64,000 bases of DNA from CAVVIO01 sp963748095 (GTDB lineage Bacteria; Bacteroidota; Bacteroidia; Bacteroidales; UBA10428): assembly GCA_963748095.1 (NCBI GenBank), contig CAVVIO010000008.1:62001-126000 (forward strand), given 5' to 3'. The notes beneath the pieces were generated by a model. That model searched no databases and was not told the origin of the DNA. It saw only the letters and a list, made by a program, of their open reading frames with translations. How positions within the stretch are numbered: the stretch's first letter is position 1; each line of letters begins with the position of its first letter. Made by a program: the position numbers and the translations under genes. Positions 55,520 through 64,000 of the stretch are shown here, piece after piece.

Positions 55520-55867
55520 TTACTTTTTACCTGTATTCCAGTAATTCACTTCCTTTTCTGTCTCTTCCACCGATAATTGAAGCCAGTAAGCTGGAGTAAC
55601 TTTGTGTCCGGTACGGCTCCTTAATCTCCGCTCGTATACATCAATTACCGGGTTAAACACTAAATCTGTAACTCCTATTGTATAAAGAGTTTCCGGCATT
55701 TCTGTTTCAGCATCTGCAATCTCCTGCTGTGTTTTTACTTCATAACCGTTTAATTCAAGCAGTTCTTTCAGAAATTGCATTCTTGCTTCATTAATTCCCT
55801 TTTCTACAATGCTGCACCGGATACCGTCAATTTCTTCAACTATATGTTTGCCTTTGTGTAACGACAT
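55520..55867 (-). CDS. Conserved hypothetical protein downstream of nuoN
   Basis: A 115-residue cytoplasmic protein with no membrane segment or signal peptide. I do not recognise a named family. It is 18 bases after nuoN on the same strand and before the terminator, so it should be part of the complex I transcript. It has two parts: GINEARMQFLKELLELNGYE, which reads as a helix, and TLYTIGVTDLVFNPVIDVYERRLRSRTGHKVTPAYW, a basic region that could contact RNA, protein or the cytoplasmic arm. Its short length and position suggest an accessory protein, but there is no direct evidence. Confidence 0.75.
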   Translation of the reverse strand: MSLHKGKHIVEEIDGIRCSIVEKGINEARMQFLKELLELNGYEVKTQQEIADAETEMPETLYTIGVTDLVFNPVIDVYERRLRSRTGHKVTPAYWLQLSVEETEKEVNYWNTGKK

Positions 55868-55885
55868 TATCTTACGTTTTTATGT

Positions 55886-57307
55886 TTAAATTCCAATACT
55901 GTTGGAAAGTATAAATTCATATATCACACTCAGGAATCCAACTGCCACAATACCTGTCAGGCAAATTATAAGACTGATCCTGGTAGAAAAAGAACTTTTG
56001 AAACCGGGTATAGGATCTTCATTCTTATCGATGAACATGGCTTTTACCACACGCAGATAATAAAATAACGAGATGGTAGCATTGAGCACTGCAATTAGAA
56101 TTAACATATAATACCCTTTGGAAGCGGCTGACATAAACAGGAAAAATTTACCGAAAAATCCGGCAACTGGAGGGATTCCTGCCAGCGAGAACAATGCCAG
56201 CATCATTAACAGGCTCAGCCGGGGATTTGTTTTGTACAATCCATTATAATCATTAATGTTTTCTTTTCCCGAAGCATTTGAAATAGCTGTTACCACGCCG
56301 AAAGCTCCCAGGTTGGTGAATATATAAATTATAATAAAATAAACTACCGATGCCATTCCTTTACCGTTAGCGCCCATTATTCCCAGCAGGATAAATCCGG
56401 CCTGGGCAATGCTGGAAAAGGCTAGTAACCGCTTGATATTTTGCTGACGAAGGGCAAACAGGTTACCAATTGTCATGGTAGAGAGCGCCAGGATATATAA
56501 GATCTTCTCCCATATACCCACAAGATTCCCGAAAACTCTGTACAGCAACAGTGTAAATACAAATACTGCAGCGCCTTTGGAAATTACTGATAAATATGCC
56601 GTTACCGACACAGGGGCTCCCTCGTATACATCTGCTGTCCATAGATGGAAAGGAACGAGTGAAATTTTAAAACCCATACCGGTAACAAAAAATATAAAGC
56701 CCAGGATTGCCAGGTTGTCTGTCCCTACCTTACCCGCCATTTGGCTGAATATTATCGTACCTGTAGTGCCATACAACATTGAAAGACCATATAATAAAAT
56801 CCCTGACGAAAGCGCCGACATGAATATATACTTCACTCCTGCCTCAGCCGAGCGGTTTTTCATCTTTTCATAAGCTGCCAGGATGGCCAATGGTATAGAA
56901 GCCAGTTCAAGTCCCAGATAAAACATCAGCAAATTACCGGCAGATATCATAAAATACATCCCCATCAGCGTAGAAAAAATCAACAGATAAAATTCGGCAG
57001 TTTTATTTTTATTTTTATCCGAGCGCATCCAGGTATGTGCCTGTAACAGCACAACAAGCGTCCCAATATTAAGTATGTCTTTTAATAAAGCATAAGTGGG
57101 ATTGGTTTGAAAGGATTCACCGAAAAGCGATCCCGAAGGAAGAGGTAAAAATCCTATAACCGTTATCAATGCAAATAATCCGGTATATATACTAAGATGC
57201 AAATGCCGGGTATTTTTACCTGCCAATATCTCAGAGACCAGAATGATCAGCATTACAAAGGCGAGCAATAGCTCATATCGCATTAACCAAAAATCTTTAA
57301 TTGTCAT
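55886..57307 (-). CDS. nuoN: NADH-quinone oxidoreductase subunit N
   Basis: The 473-residue antiporter-like subunit N of the complex I membrane arm. About 14 helices are visible. The proton-channel residues are present: the key Glu in MFYLGLELASIPLAILAAYEKMK, and Lys in VPFHLWTADVYEGAPVSVTAYLS and in SMTIGNLFALRQQNIKRLLAFSS. It is the last nuo gene, 26 bases after nuoM. Length and motif order match NuoN, not NuoM or NuoL. Confidence 0.95.
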   Translation of the reverse strand: MTIKDFWLMRYELLLAFVMLIILVSEILAGKNTRHLHLSIYTGLFALITVIGFLPLPSGSLFGESFQTNPTYALLKDILNIGTLVVLLQAHTWMRSDKNKNKTAEFYLLIFSTLMGMYFMISAGNLLMFYLGLELASIPLAILAAYEKMKNRSAEAGVKYIFMSALSSGILLYGLSMLYGTTGTIIFSQMAGKVGTDNLAILGFIFFVTGMGFKISLVPFHLWTADVYEGAPVSVTAYLSVISKGAAVFVFTLLLYRVFGNLVGIWEKILYILALSTMTIGNLFALRQQNIKRLLAFSSIAQAGFILLGIMGANGKGMASVVYFIIIYIFTNLGAFGVVTAISNASGKENINDYNGLYKTNPRLSLLMMLALFSLAGIPPVAGFFGKFFLFMSAASKGYYMLILIAVLNATISLFYYLRVVKAMFIDKNEDPIPGFKSSFSTRISLIICLTGIVAVGFLSVIYEFILSNSIGI

Positions 57308-57333
57308 TATTCCCGCTTTGAATTGTTATATTA

Positions 57334-58825
57334 TTATAGTAGTCGTTCGATAATAGGTTGTAAACTGTTCAGTATAGTATTTGAAAGCCACAGAGGAGCA
57401 ATTCCTATTGCTGCTATCACCAGGATCAATGAAACTGTGCTTAACCTTTCATACCATTGGGCCTTGGGTAATTCCGAAAAATGATCGTTGGTCACCGGAC
57501 CCAGCAACAATCTTCCGACAACTCTCAGAATATATACTGCCGTAATCACTATGGAAGAAACTGCAACAATGGTAGCAATCCGATGAAAAAGGTCAGGATT
57601 CTGGAACGAACCTGTGAATACGGTCATCTCTGCAACAAACCCGCTTAATCCGGGAAGACCCAGAGAAGCCAGACCTGCAATTACATAAGCAACCGAAAGA
57701 AAAGGAATTACCTTCATCAATCCGCCCATTTCGTTAATCATACGGGTATGAGTACGCGAGTAGATCATCCCGATAAGGGCAAAGAAAAGAGCGGTCATCA
57801 ATCCGTGTGAAATCATTTGCAGGATAGCCCCGTCCATCGACGTCTTATTCATCATTAGTATGGCGAACAGTACCAGTCCGCAGTGACTAACCGAAGAATA
57901 AGCGTTGATATATTTGAGATCTTTTTGCCAAACAGCCCCCAATGCTCCATACACCACACTAATGGTAGTGAGGATAAGAAATATCCAACCCATCTGATGA
58001 GCAGCTTCCGGCAACAGGTACATAGCCACTCTGAAAGCCCCGTAACCTCCAAGTTTCATTAATACGCCGGCATGCAACATCGAAACAGCAGTTGGTGCAG
58101 AAGCATGGCCATCGGGAGACCATGTATGGAAAGGAAATAAAGCTCCCAGAATACCAAACCCGACAAAAGTAAAGGGAAAGAATAATCGTTGGGCTTTGAT
58201 TGGTATCTCTACTTTGGCAATATCGAGAATGCTGAAAGTCAATGGTCCGCCAGAAGGAGCTCGAATTGAAATAAATTCCCAGTAATCCTACCAGTAGCAG
58301 TGCCGATCCGCCCATAAGCATCAGGGTGAGTTTCATGGCAGAATATTCCTTGGGTCCGGTTCCCCAAATTCCTATTAACAGATACATCGGGATAACTGCC
58401 AGCTCGTAAAATAAAAACATGGTAAACAGGTCAAGTGAGATGAAGAAACCGAACACTCCCGTTGCCAAAAGAATAAGCGATATAAAAAATTCTTTACGCA
58501 GTGATTCCATCTCCCACGAGGCAAAAACACCGGCAAACACCACAATAGCTGTCAACAAAATCATCGATACCGAAATTCCGTCAATTCCTGTAATAAGGTG
58601 TATATTCAAGCTCTTAAACCAGACATGATCGGTGAAAAAAAGCATTATTGCCGAGTTTCCGGTTTTGCGTTCCGATAAATACAGTACCATTAACGAAACA
58701 GCCAGCACAAGTTGCAAAAACATTCCTATGGCTGCAGTCCACCTGGTCTGATTACGATTTTTACTCAAAACTATCCCGACCATCGTTGCAACAGGGATCA
58801 ACACCAACAAATACAATATGCTCAT
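57334..58825 (-). CDS. nuoM: NADH-quinone oxidoreductase subunit M (frame broken by one extra base)
   Basis: Antiporter-like subunit M of complex I, about 497 residues when rejoined. The first frame (58825 to about 58260) starts MSILYLLVLIPVATMVG and contains the key Glu in FLFYELAVIPMYLLIG. It leaves frame near YFNSS; the protein continues as APSGGPLTFSILDIAKVEIP and FPFHTWSPDGHASAPTAVSM in the next frame to 57334, with the later Lys residues and QKDLKYINAYSSVSHCG. One extra base near 58256-58263 accounts for the break. The other subunits of the operon are intact, so a sequencing error is likely. Confidence 0.93.
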
Positions 58826-58889
58826 ACTATTTTTCTTTAAGAGGAAGTTTTTTTACCTTCTTATTTATATTGTTTGACAATTTCTACTA

Positions 58890-60812
58890 TTACTGTTGGA
58901 ACCAATAAAGAATAATCAGCACCAGTCCGATTGCCCCGGACACAAAAACCAGGGCATATTGCTGTAGACGCCCGCTCTGTAATCCCTTGATCGATTTAGC
59001 TGTGTTCCCGATTATCCAGGCAATGCCATTCATGGCCCCATCAACCACATGCCGGTCGAACCAGGCTATCGGTCGTGAGATAGCGTTAAAAATGATTTTC
59101 TTCGTTATAAACAGGTATACCTCGTCGATATAAAATTTTTGATAAATTACACTATAAAACCCTCCCATCGCGGTTACAATGCGTTCCGGCATAGGCGATT
59201 GTCTGCGGTATAATATCCATGCGATGATGATCCCACTAAGTCCGATAGCCACAGATGCCAGGGCCGCACTGACGTGAATTTCCGTAACTAGAGGTATTCC
59301 GTCTGCCGATACAAATTTTCCAAACGGTATTAATCCATCAAATACGGAAGCAAGAGCCATAAAAATCAATGGAATAGTCATAACCAGTGGCGATTCATGG
59401 GGAGTATGATGATACTCCTGATTTTTGCCCCAGAATACATTAAAATATAACCGGAACATATAAAAAGCAGTTATTCCTGCTACAATGTATTCTATTCCAA
59501 AAAGTATTTTATTATGTGCCAGGGCCGCAACAAGGATCTCATCCTTACTGAAGAATCCTGAAAAAGGAGGAATCCCCGAAATTGCAAGACAGGCAGCCAG
59601 AAAGGTAAGATGGGTAATCGGCATGTGTTTTCTCAGGTTTCCCATGTCTTTCATACTGTTGCTGTGTACTGCATGAATGATCGATCCGGCCCCAAGGAAA
59701 AGCAGTCCTTTGAACATGGCGTGTGTGAACAAATGGAACATGGATGCCATGTATCCCAGTCCTTTTTCGCCGCCATATCCCGATACTCCAAGTGCCAGAA
59801 TCATATATCCGATCTGCGATAATGTAGAATAGGCCAGCACACGCTTAATATCAAACTGAGTGCAGGCAATGAGTGCCGCAAACAGGGAAGTAAAGCCACC
59901 AATCCAGGCTATTACCTCCAGGATATTCGGAGCATAAAAATGATATACCACAAACATACGGGCTATCAGGTAAACTCCTGCCACTACCATGGTAGCAGCA
60001 TGTATAAGTGCCGATACAGGTGTCGGACCTTCCATGGCATCGGGAAGCCAGATATGAAGCGGGAACATGGCCGATTTACCGGCTGCGCCCATGAATATCA
60101 GCAACATTGCCCAGGAAACTACTGATAAACCCAGGAAACTTGCCCCCGGAATACTGGCAATTACACTGCTGTTTGGATCGGTTAATACTGTAAAATCGAA
60201 TGTTTTGGCGTAATACGAAAAAATAAGAATCCCTATCAGAAATCCAAGGTCGGCAAAACGGGTAACGATAAATGCCTTTTTGGAAGCTGCTACCGCTGAG
60301 GGCCTTTCATAATAAAACCCGATCAGCAGGAAGGAGGAAACTCCTACCAGCTCCCAGAATATATACATCTGGAAAATGTTGGTGGCCAATACCAGCCCGA
60401 GCATAGAAAATGTGAACAGGGAAAGGAAAGAATAAAACCGTTCAAATCCCTTCTCCCCTTTCATATATCCAAGACTATAAATATGAACCATCAGGGAAAC
60501 TGTGGTAATAACAACCAGCATCATCACCGAGATCGGGTCGAGGTAAATGCCCATTTTTATAACCAGGTTCTGTGTGAAGGCAAGCCAGTTTATCTCCCAG
60601 GGAATGAGTGTGGGATGTGAAGCTCCAGCAGGTGTAAAGAAATAAAGATAAGCTGTATAATACGATAATACAGTAATGACACCCAATGCCAGTGTCCCCA
60701 CTATTCCCGATACTACCGGTTTAAAACGTAACCCCAGCAAACCAATCAGTAAAAACATAAACACAGGTATGGCGGGCACCAATATTACATATTGAAAAAG
60801 TGAATTATCCAT
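58890..60812 (-). CDS. nuoL: NADH-quinone oxidoreductase subunit L
   Basis: The 640-residue distal antiporter-like subunit of complex I. It has about 16 helices, including the long C-terminal lateral-helix region. Signature stretches are FWELVGVSSFLLIGFYYERP (key Glu), FPLHIWLPDAMEGPTPVSAL, the Lys-bearing AFIVTRFADLGFLIG and DIKRVLAYSTLSQIGYMILA. It lies between nuoK (65 bases upstream) and nuoM (64 bases downstream). Confidence 0.96.
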   Translation of the reverse strand: MDNSLFQYVILVPAIPVFMFLLIGLLGLRFKPVVSGIVGTLALGVITVLSYYTAYLYFFTPAGASHPTLIPWEINWLAFTQNLVIKMGIYLDPISVMMLVVITTVSLMVHIYSLGYMKGEKGFERFYSFLSLFTFSMLGLVLATNIFQMYIFWELVGVSSFLLIGFYYERPSAVAASKKAFIVTRFADLGFLIGILIFSYYAKTFDFTVLTDPNSSVIASIPGASFLGLSVVSWAMLLIFMGAAGKSAMFPLHIWLPDAMEGPTPVSALIHAATMVVAGVYLIARMFVVYHFYAPNILEVIAWIGGFTSLFAALIACTQFDIKRVLAYSTLSQIGYMILALGVSGYGGEKGLGYMASMFHLFTHAMFKGLLFLGAGSIIHAVHSNSMKDMGNLRKHMPITHLTFLAACLAISGIPPFSGFFSKDEILVAALAHNKILFGIEYIVAGITAFYMFRLYFNVFWGKNQEYHHTPHESPLVMTIPLIFMALASVFDGLIPFGKFVSADGIPLVTEIHVSAALASVAIGLSGIIIAWILYRRQSPMPERIVTAMGGFYSVIYQKFYIDEVYLFITKKIIFNAISRPIAWFDRHVVDGAMNGIAWIIGNTAKSIKGLQSGRLQQYALVFVSGAIGLVLIILYWFQQ

Positions 60813-60877
60813 GATATTTCTTAAATACTTTAATGTTCTTCAATTTCAGATTTGCTTTTATTTTTACATTATATCCA

Positions 60878-61195
60878 TTAATGTTTCATCTCCACCATAT
60901 TGTCTGCTTCAATAGAAGCAAATCTTCTGTAAATATTAATGATCAGTGCTATGGCTACAGAAGCTTCGGCAGCTGCAATGGCAATAATAATAATACTGAA
61001 AAACTGCCCCTGTAGTTCATCCGGATACAGATAACGGTTAAATGTTACAAAATTCAGGTTAACTGCATTCAGCATCAGTTCAATTGCCATTAATACGGTT
61101 ATCAGGTTGCGGCGTACTATAAATCCGAAGATCCCGATAAAAAACATAAGGGCACTAACGATCAAAAAATAGCTTATTGGAATTCCTTTGTACAT
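60878..61195 (-). CDS. nuoK: NADH-quinone oxidoreductase subunit K
   Basis: The 105-residue membrane subunit K (ND4L homologue) with three helices. The conserved Glu residues in the membrane are in NLITVLMAIELMLNAVNLNF (Glu in AIELM) and in IIIAIAAAEASVAIALIINI. Its length is the family norm. It follows nuoJ by 20 bases. Confidence 0.94.
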   Translation of the reverse strand: MYKGIPISYFLIVSALMFFIGIFGFIVRRNLITVLMAIELMLNAVNLNFVTFNRYLYPDELQGQFFSIIIIAIAAAEASVAIALIINIYRRFASIEADNMVEMKH

Positions 61196-61215
61196 TTTTA
61201 TTCAATATTCAGTTT

Positions 61216-61731
61216 TTACGATTGTTCCTTTTCTTTTTTTGCAATAATAATGGACCCGATCATGGCAGCCAGTAAAAGAATACTGATTACCTCGAAGGGT
61301 AATGCATAGCCGTTCTCCCCTTTACCTACCAGCTGGTTTCCTATTACTTTCATGTTTGTAACAATAGCCGGATTAGTAGTTGCCTGAAAATGGTGTTGCA
61401 TAATTGCCCATATTGCGGTTATCAGTCCCACCAATACCAGTGAGCTTCCTGCCAGTAAAATGGACCAATGAGGCCTTTCAAATTTATAACTTATATGACT
61501 GGTAAGCAGGATAGAGAAAATAATCAAAACCACAATACCTCCGGCATATACCGTAAGCTGCACCCCTGCCAGAAACTGATAGTTTAATATAAAATAAAGA
61601 CCGGCTGTTGCGATCAGAACGAATAACAAAAATACTGCTGCACGCAGGATTCTTCTTGTGAATACAGATAATACGGAAAATATCAGAATTACTGCAGCAA
61701 ACAGGCAGAACATGATCAGATGAGGACTCAT
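61216..61731 (-). CDS. nuoJ: NADH-quinone oxidoreductase subunit J
   Basis: The 171-residue membrane subunit J (ND6 homologue) with five helices. AAVFLLFVLIATAGLYFILN and the YAGGIVVLIIFSILL stretch match the family, including the pi-bulge region. The final part (EVISILLLAAMIGSIIIAKK) is typical. Its ATG overlaps the nuoI stop by four bases, indicating coupled translation. Confidence 0.93.
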   Translation of the reverse strand: MSPHLIMFCLFAAVILIFSVLSVFTRRILRAAVFLLFVLIATAGLYFILNYQFLAGVQLTVYAGGIVVLIIFSILLTSHISYKFERPHWSILLAGSSLVLVGLITAIWAIMQHHFQATTNPAIVTNMKVIGNQLVGKGENGYALPFEVISILLLAAMIGSIIIAKKEKEQS

Positions 61732-62210
61732 TCTTTAACGTCTTTTTTTAAGGTGGAACCTGGTTTATTTAAAACTTTGGTGAGTTTATGGCGGTCAAAA
61801 ACGGCGTGTTCAAACTCTTGTGAAAATTCCAATGCATTCGAAGGACATGTTTTTACACATAACCCGCAAAAAGTACACATCGACAAATGATAAATATGTT
61901 TATCGATCACCCGTACACTTTTCCCATCAGTATTGGTTTCTTTTTTAGAAATGATCTCGATCGAACCATTCGGACAATTTATTTCACATATCCCGCACCC
62001 GGTGCAACGATGCTGGTTATTTTCATCATGCGGCATCACCACTTCTCCCTTGAAGCGGTCGAACATTTTTAACTCATCCCGGTTTTCGGGGTAACGTTGA
62101 GTAACGATCTCTCCGGGATGTATGAAATAGTGACCTGTGACTTTCATTCCCTTCAACAGAGAACCAATCCCGAAAAAAATTTCTTTAAAATAATTACTTA
62201 CTCTTCTCAT
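61728..62210 (-). CDS. nuoI: NADH-quinone oxidoreductase subunit I (two 4Fe-4S ferredoxin subunit)
   Basis: The 160-residue iron-sulfur subunit that passes electrons toward cluster N2. Two 4Fe-4S motifs are complete: CTGCGICEINCPNG and CTFCGLCVKTCPSNAL. The N-terminal amphipathic segment YFKEIFFGIGSLLKGMKVTG, which anchors the subunit, and the HPGEIVTQRYPENRDELKMF stretch fit. Because the NADH module is absent in this gene order, NuoI is the likely electron entry point of the complex. Confidence 0.95.
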   Translation of the reverse strand: MRRVSNYFKEIFFGIGSLLKGMKVTGHYFIHPGEIVTQRYPENRDELKMFDRFKGEVVMPHDENNQHRCTGCGICEINCPNGSIEIISKKETNTDGKSVRVIDKHIYHLSMCTFCGLCVKTCPSNALEFSQEFEHAVFDRHKLTKVLNKPGSTLKKDVKE

Positions 62211-62233
62211 ATTTTATTACTTGTTCCCTGTTG

Positions 62234-63322
62234 TTAAAAATACCATCCCATAAGGACGACAAACGCAATTACAAGGGTATTTAACATATTAATCGGTAAT
62301 AAATATTTCCATTCGAGTGTTAACAACTGGTCGATACGTAAACGCGGAAATGTCCACTTGAACCACATGATCAGGAATATTAACACCCCTACTTTACCAA
62401 AAAACCAGACCAGGGGAGGTATAAAATCCATCACATGATTGAATGCGGTAAAACCATAAATATGAAAGGGAAGCCAGCCACCGAAAAAAACGGTGGTTGC
62501 AACTGCTGCCACGATAAACATGTTTATGTATTCAGCCAAAAAGAAAAATGCGAATTTAATCCCCGAATATTCCGTATGAAATCCGGCGGTTAGTTCCGAT
62601 TCAGCTTCAGCCAGATCGAATGGTCCCCTGTTAGTTTCTGCAGTACTGGCTACGATGAAAATAATAAAAGCAATGAATATGGGTATATGTCCTTTAAATA
62701 TCCACCATCCGTCGGCCTGGCTCTGAATGATCTCCGACAATTGCATGGTTCCCGAAAAGATAACAACCGATAACAAAGAAAGCCCCACAGACAGCTCATA
62801 ACTGATCACCTGCGCCCCGCTTCGCATGGCCCCTATCAGGGAATATTTGCTGTTACTCGACCAGCCTGCCAGTAAAATACCAATCACACCCAGCGACGAA
62901 ACAGCAATTATATAAAATATGCCGATGTTGAAATCGATTGCCTGAAGCCCCTTCGAAAAAGGAATTGCTCCTATTGCCAGAAAAGTGGCAATCACTACTA
63001 TAAACGGGGCAATATTAAAAAGTAGCTTATCCGCATTTGTGGTAGTGATTAATTCCTTGGTGATCAGCTTGATGAGATCCGCCACCGTTTGCAACAAACC
63101 TTTAGGCCCCACACGATCGGGACCCAGCCGATTTTGCATCACAGCGCAAACTTTCCTTTCGGCATACACCAGGAAAAGTCCCAGAATGGCATAAAATGTA
63201 AGCATCACCACACCGGTTATGAGCATTTCAGTGGTTGTTGCCCAAAAGGGGGAAAGATTTTGGTTCAGCACTTTGTCGATGCTGGTGGTTACCGTCGATA
63301 AATCATAAATACTGAATGACAT
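62234..63322 (-). CDS. nuoH: NADH-quinone oxidoreductase subunit H
   Basis: The 362-residue membrane subunit (ND1 homologue) that forms the quinone chamber with NuoD/NuoB. Eight or nine helices are present. The loop residues LVYAERKVCAVMQNRLGPDRV and TAETNRGPFDLAEAESELTAG with the catalytic Glu cluster are intact, and PLVWFFGKVGVLIFLIMWFK leads to the C-terminal helices. It is 73 bases after nuoD and 23 before nuoI. No nuoE/F/G lies between nuoD and nuoH. Confidence 0.96.
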   Translation of the reverse strand: MSFSIYDLSTVTTSIDKVLNQNLSPFWATTTEMLITGVVMLTFYAILGLFLVYAERKVCAVMQNRLGPDRVGPKGLLQTVADLIKLITKELITTTNADKLLFNIAPFIVVIATFLAIGAIPFSKGLQAIDFNIGIFYIIAVSSLGVIGILLAGWSSNSKYSLIGAMRSGAQVISYELSVGLSLLSVVIFSGTMQLSEIIQSQADGWWIFKGHIPIFIAFIIFIVASTAETNRGPFDLAEAESELTAGFHTEYSGIKFAFFFLAEYINMFIVAAVATTVFFGGWLPFHIYGFTAFNHVMDFIPPLVWFFGKVGVLIFLIMWFKWTFPRLRIDQLLTLEWKYLLPINMLNTLVIAFVVLMGWYF

Positions 63323-63395
63323 AAGTATAATCGATTCTTTTTTTATTACAACTATATATATTTTATCAGTCGCAAGGCAGTTTTAATTGATCTGT

Positions 63396-64000
63396 TTACC
63401 GGTCAATATCCGGGATGACCAGATCGAGGGAACCGCTGATAGCAATCAGGTCGGCGATTTTATTCCCTTCTGCCAATTTACTGATGACAAATAGATTACT
63501 GAAATTAGGCGACCTGAATTTAACCCGGTAAGGAGTTTTATTCCCATCGCTGATAATATATACACCCAGTTCACCCCGGGCCGTCTCTACACGTTGATAA
63601 TATTCTCCTTCCGGAAGTTTAATGATCGGTTTCATTTTAGCTGTATAGGGGCCTTCAGGAATATTGTCCACCAGTTGTTCCAGTATATTAAGTGATTCAT
63701 GGAACTCGTCCATCCTCACTTTATAGCGGGCAAAAGTATCGCCTTCTGTGTATAATATTTCTTTGAAATCAACCCTGTCATAAGCACTGTAAGGAGCAAT
63801 CTTACGTATGTCGCATGCAAAACCCGACCCACGTCCAGAAGGACCGGTAACACCATAATCAATGGCTTCCTCCCGGGTAAGCGGACCTATGCCCTTTGTC
63901 CTTTCACGAAAAATGACATTATTGGTCAACAGGTCGTCATATTCCGGAAGTTTTTTCCTGAAATAGGGGATAAACTCTTTTATGCGTTTTTGAAAATCAG
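63396..64000 (-). CDS. nuoD: NADH-quinone oxidoreductase subunit D (C-terminal part, cut by window edge)
   Basis: The C-terminal 200 residues or so of the 49-kDa quinone-site subunit. The frame stays open to base 64000 (DFQKRIKEFIPYFRKKL), so the visible piece begins upstream of the first internal start codon. Family segments are SGRGSGFACDIRKIAPYSAY, VETARGELGVYIISDGNKTP and the end SPNFSNLFVISKLAEGNKIADLIAISGSLDLVIPDIDR, all typical of NuoD. Whether nuoC is fused in front, as in some Bacteroidota, cannot be seen. Confidence 0.94.
   Translation of the reverse strand, partial: DFQKRIKEFIPYFRKKLPEYDDLLTNNVIFRERTKGIGPLTREEAIDYGVTGPSGRGSGFACDIRKIAPYSAYDRVDFKEILYTEGDTFARYKVRMDEFHESLNILEQLVDNIPEGPYTAKMKPIIKLPEGEYYQRVETARGELGVYIISDGNKTPYRVKFRSPNFSNLFVISKLAEGNKIADLIAISGSLDLVIPDIDR

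Overview
The window looks like a chromosomal, mostly housekeeping segment from a member of the Bacteroidota. This is inferred from several features. LpxC and FabZ are fused in one protein. The complex I cluster runs nuoD directly into nuoH, with no nuoE, nuoF or nuoG between them. Promoters of the Bacteroidota type (TTTG, about 19-21 bases, TAnnTTTG) can be recognised. There is a TonB-dependent receptor with an N-terminal carboxypeptidase-like domain, and there are GSCFA, lamin-tail and LytS/LytTR proteins. I see no tRNA, rRNA, CRISPR array, phage or transposase gene. The affiliation could be Bacteroidales/Marinilabiliales-like, but the sequence alone does not settle that.

Layout. From 1 to 4.4 kb (minus strand) an HD-domain hydrolase leads a lipid A operon: lpxD, lpxC/fabZ, lpxA (cut by the window edge). 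From 4.5 to 9.5 kb (plus) is rimP-nusA-infB, with a well-matched promoter and an 11-bp leader hairpin. From 9.5 to 18.8 kb are queG, a YjbQ-family gene (minus), an alpha/beta hydrolase plus GSCFA pair, a TonB-dependent receptor, an aldo/keto reductase, a cupin, a lipoprotein-like Pcm methyltransferase and an unknown secreted protein. From 19 to 28.7 kb are a ROK kinase, lspA, a DksA-like gene, ileS, a sensor kinase, riboflavin synthase and an NAD-dependent epimerase. From 28.8 to 39.5 kb are outer-membrane and lipoprotein genes, a LytTR/LytS/LiaF-like set, a broken glycoside hydrolase, a YwqK-repeat/TonB protein, a PD40 lipoprotein, apt and a LapA-domain gene. From 39.7 to 55.4 kb are an M13 peptidase, a sugar transferase, two cation diffusion facilitators, Crp/OsmC/ComF, an Ig-like lipoprotein, lgt, flavodoxin, a C1B peptidase, a Cu/Zn-type permease with an HMA domain, and gpmA. 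From 55.5 to 64 kb (minus) is the complex I operon nuoD-H-I-J-K-L-M-N plus a small unknown gene.

The most striking feature is technical or evolutionary. At least nine conserved genes are split by single-base frame changes (ten sites: nine extra bases and one missing base). They include single-copy genes such as ileS, lgt and nuoM, and many sites lie in short homopolymers. Sequencing or assembly error is the simplest explanation. Features that need a second look on their own merits are a roughly 120-bp imperfect palindrome after the YwqK/TonB gene, a cluster of three hairpins at 18.95-19.06 kb, a 27-bp tandem duplication next to the H-box of the LytS-type kinase, and a mirror-symmetric divergent promoter between crp and osmC. 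I did not find a convincing new multi-gene system.
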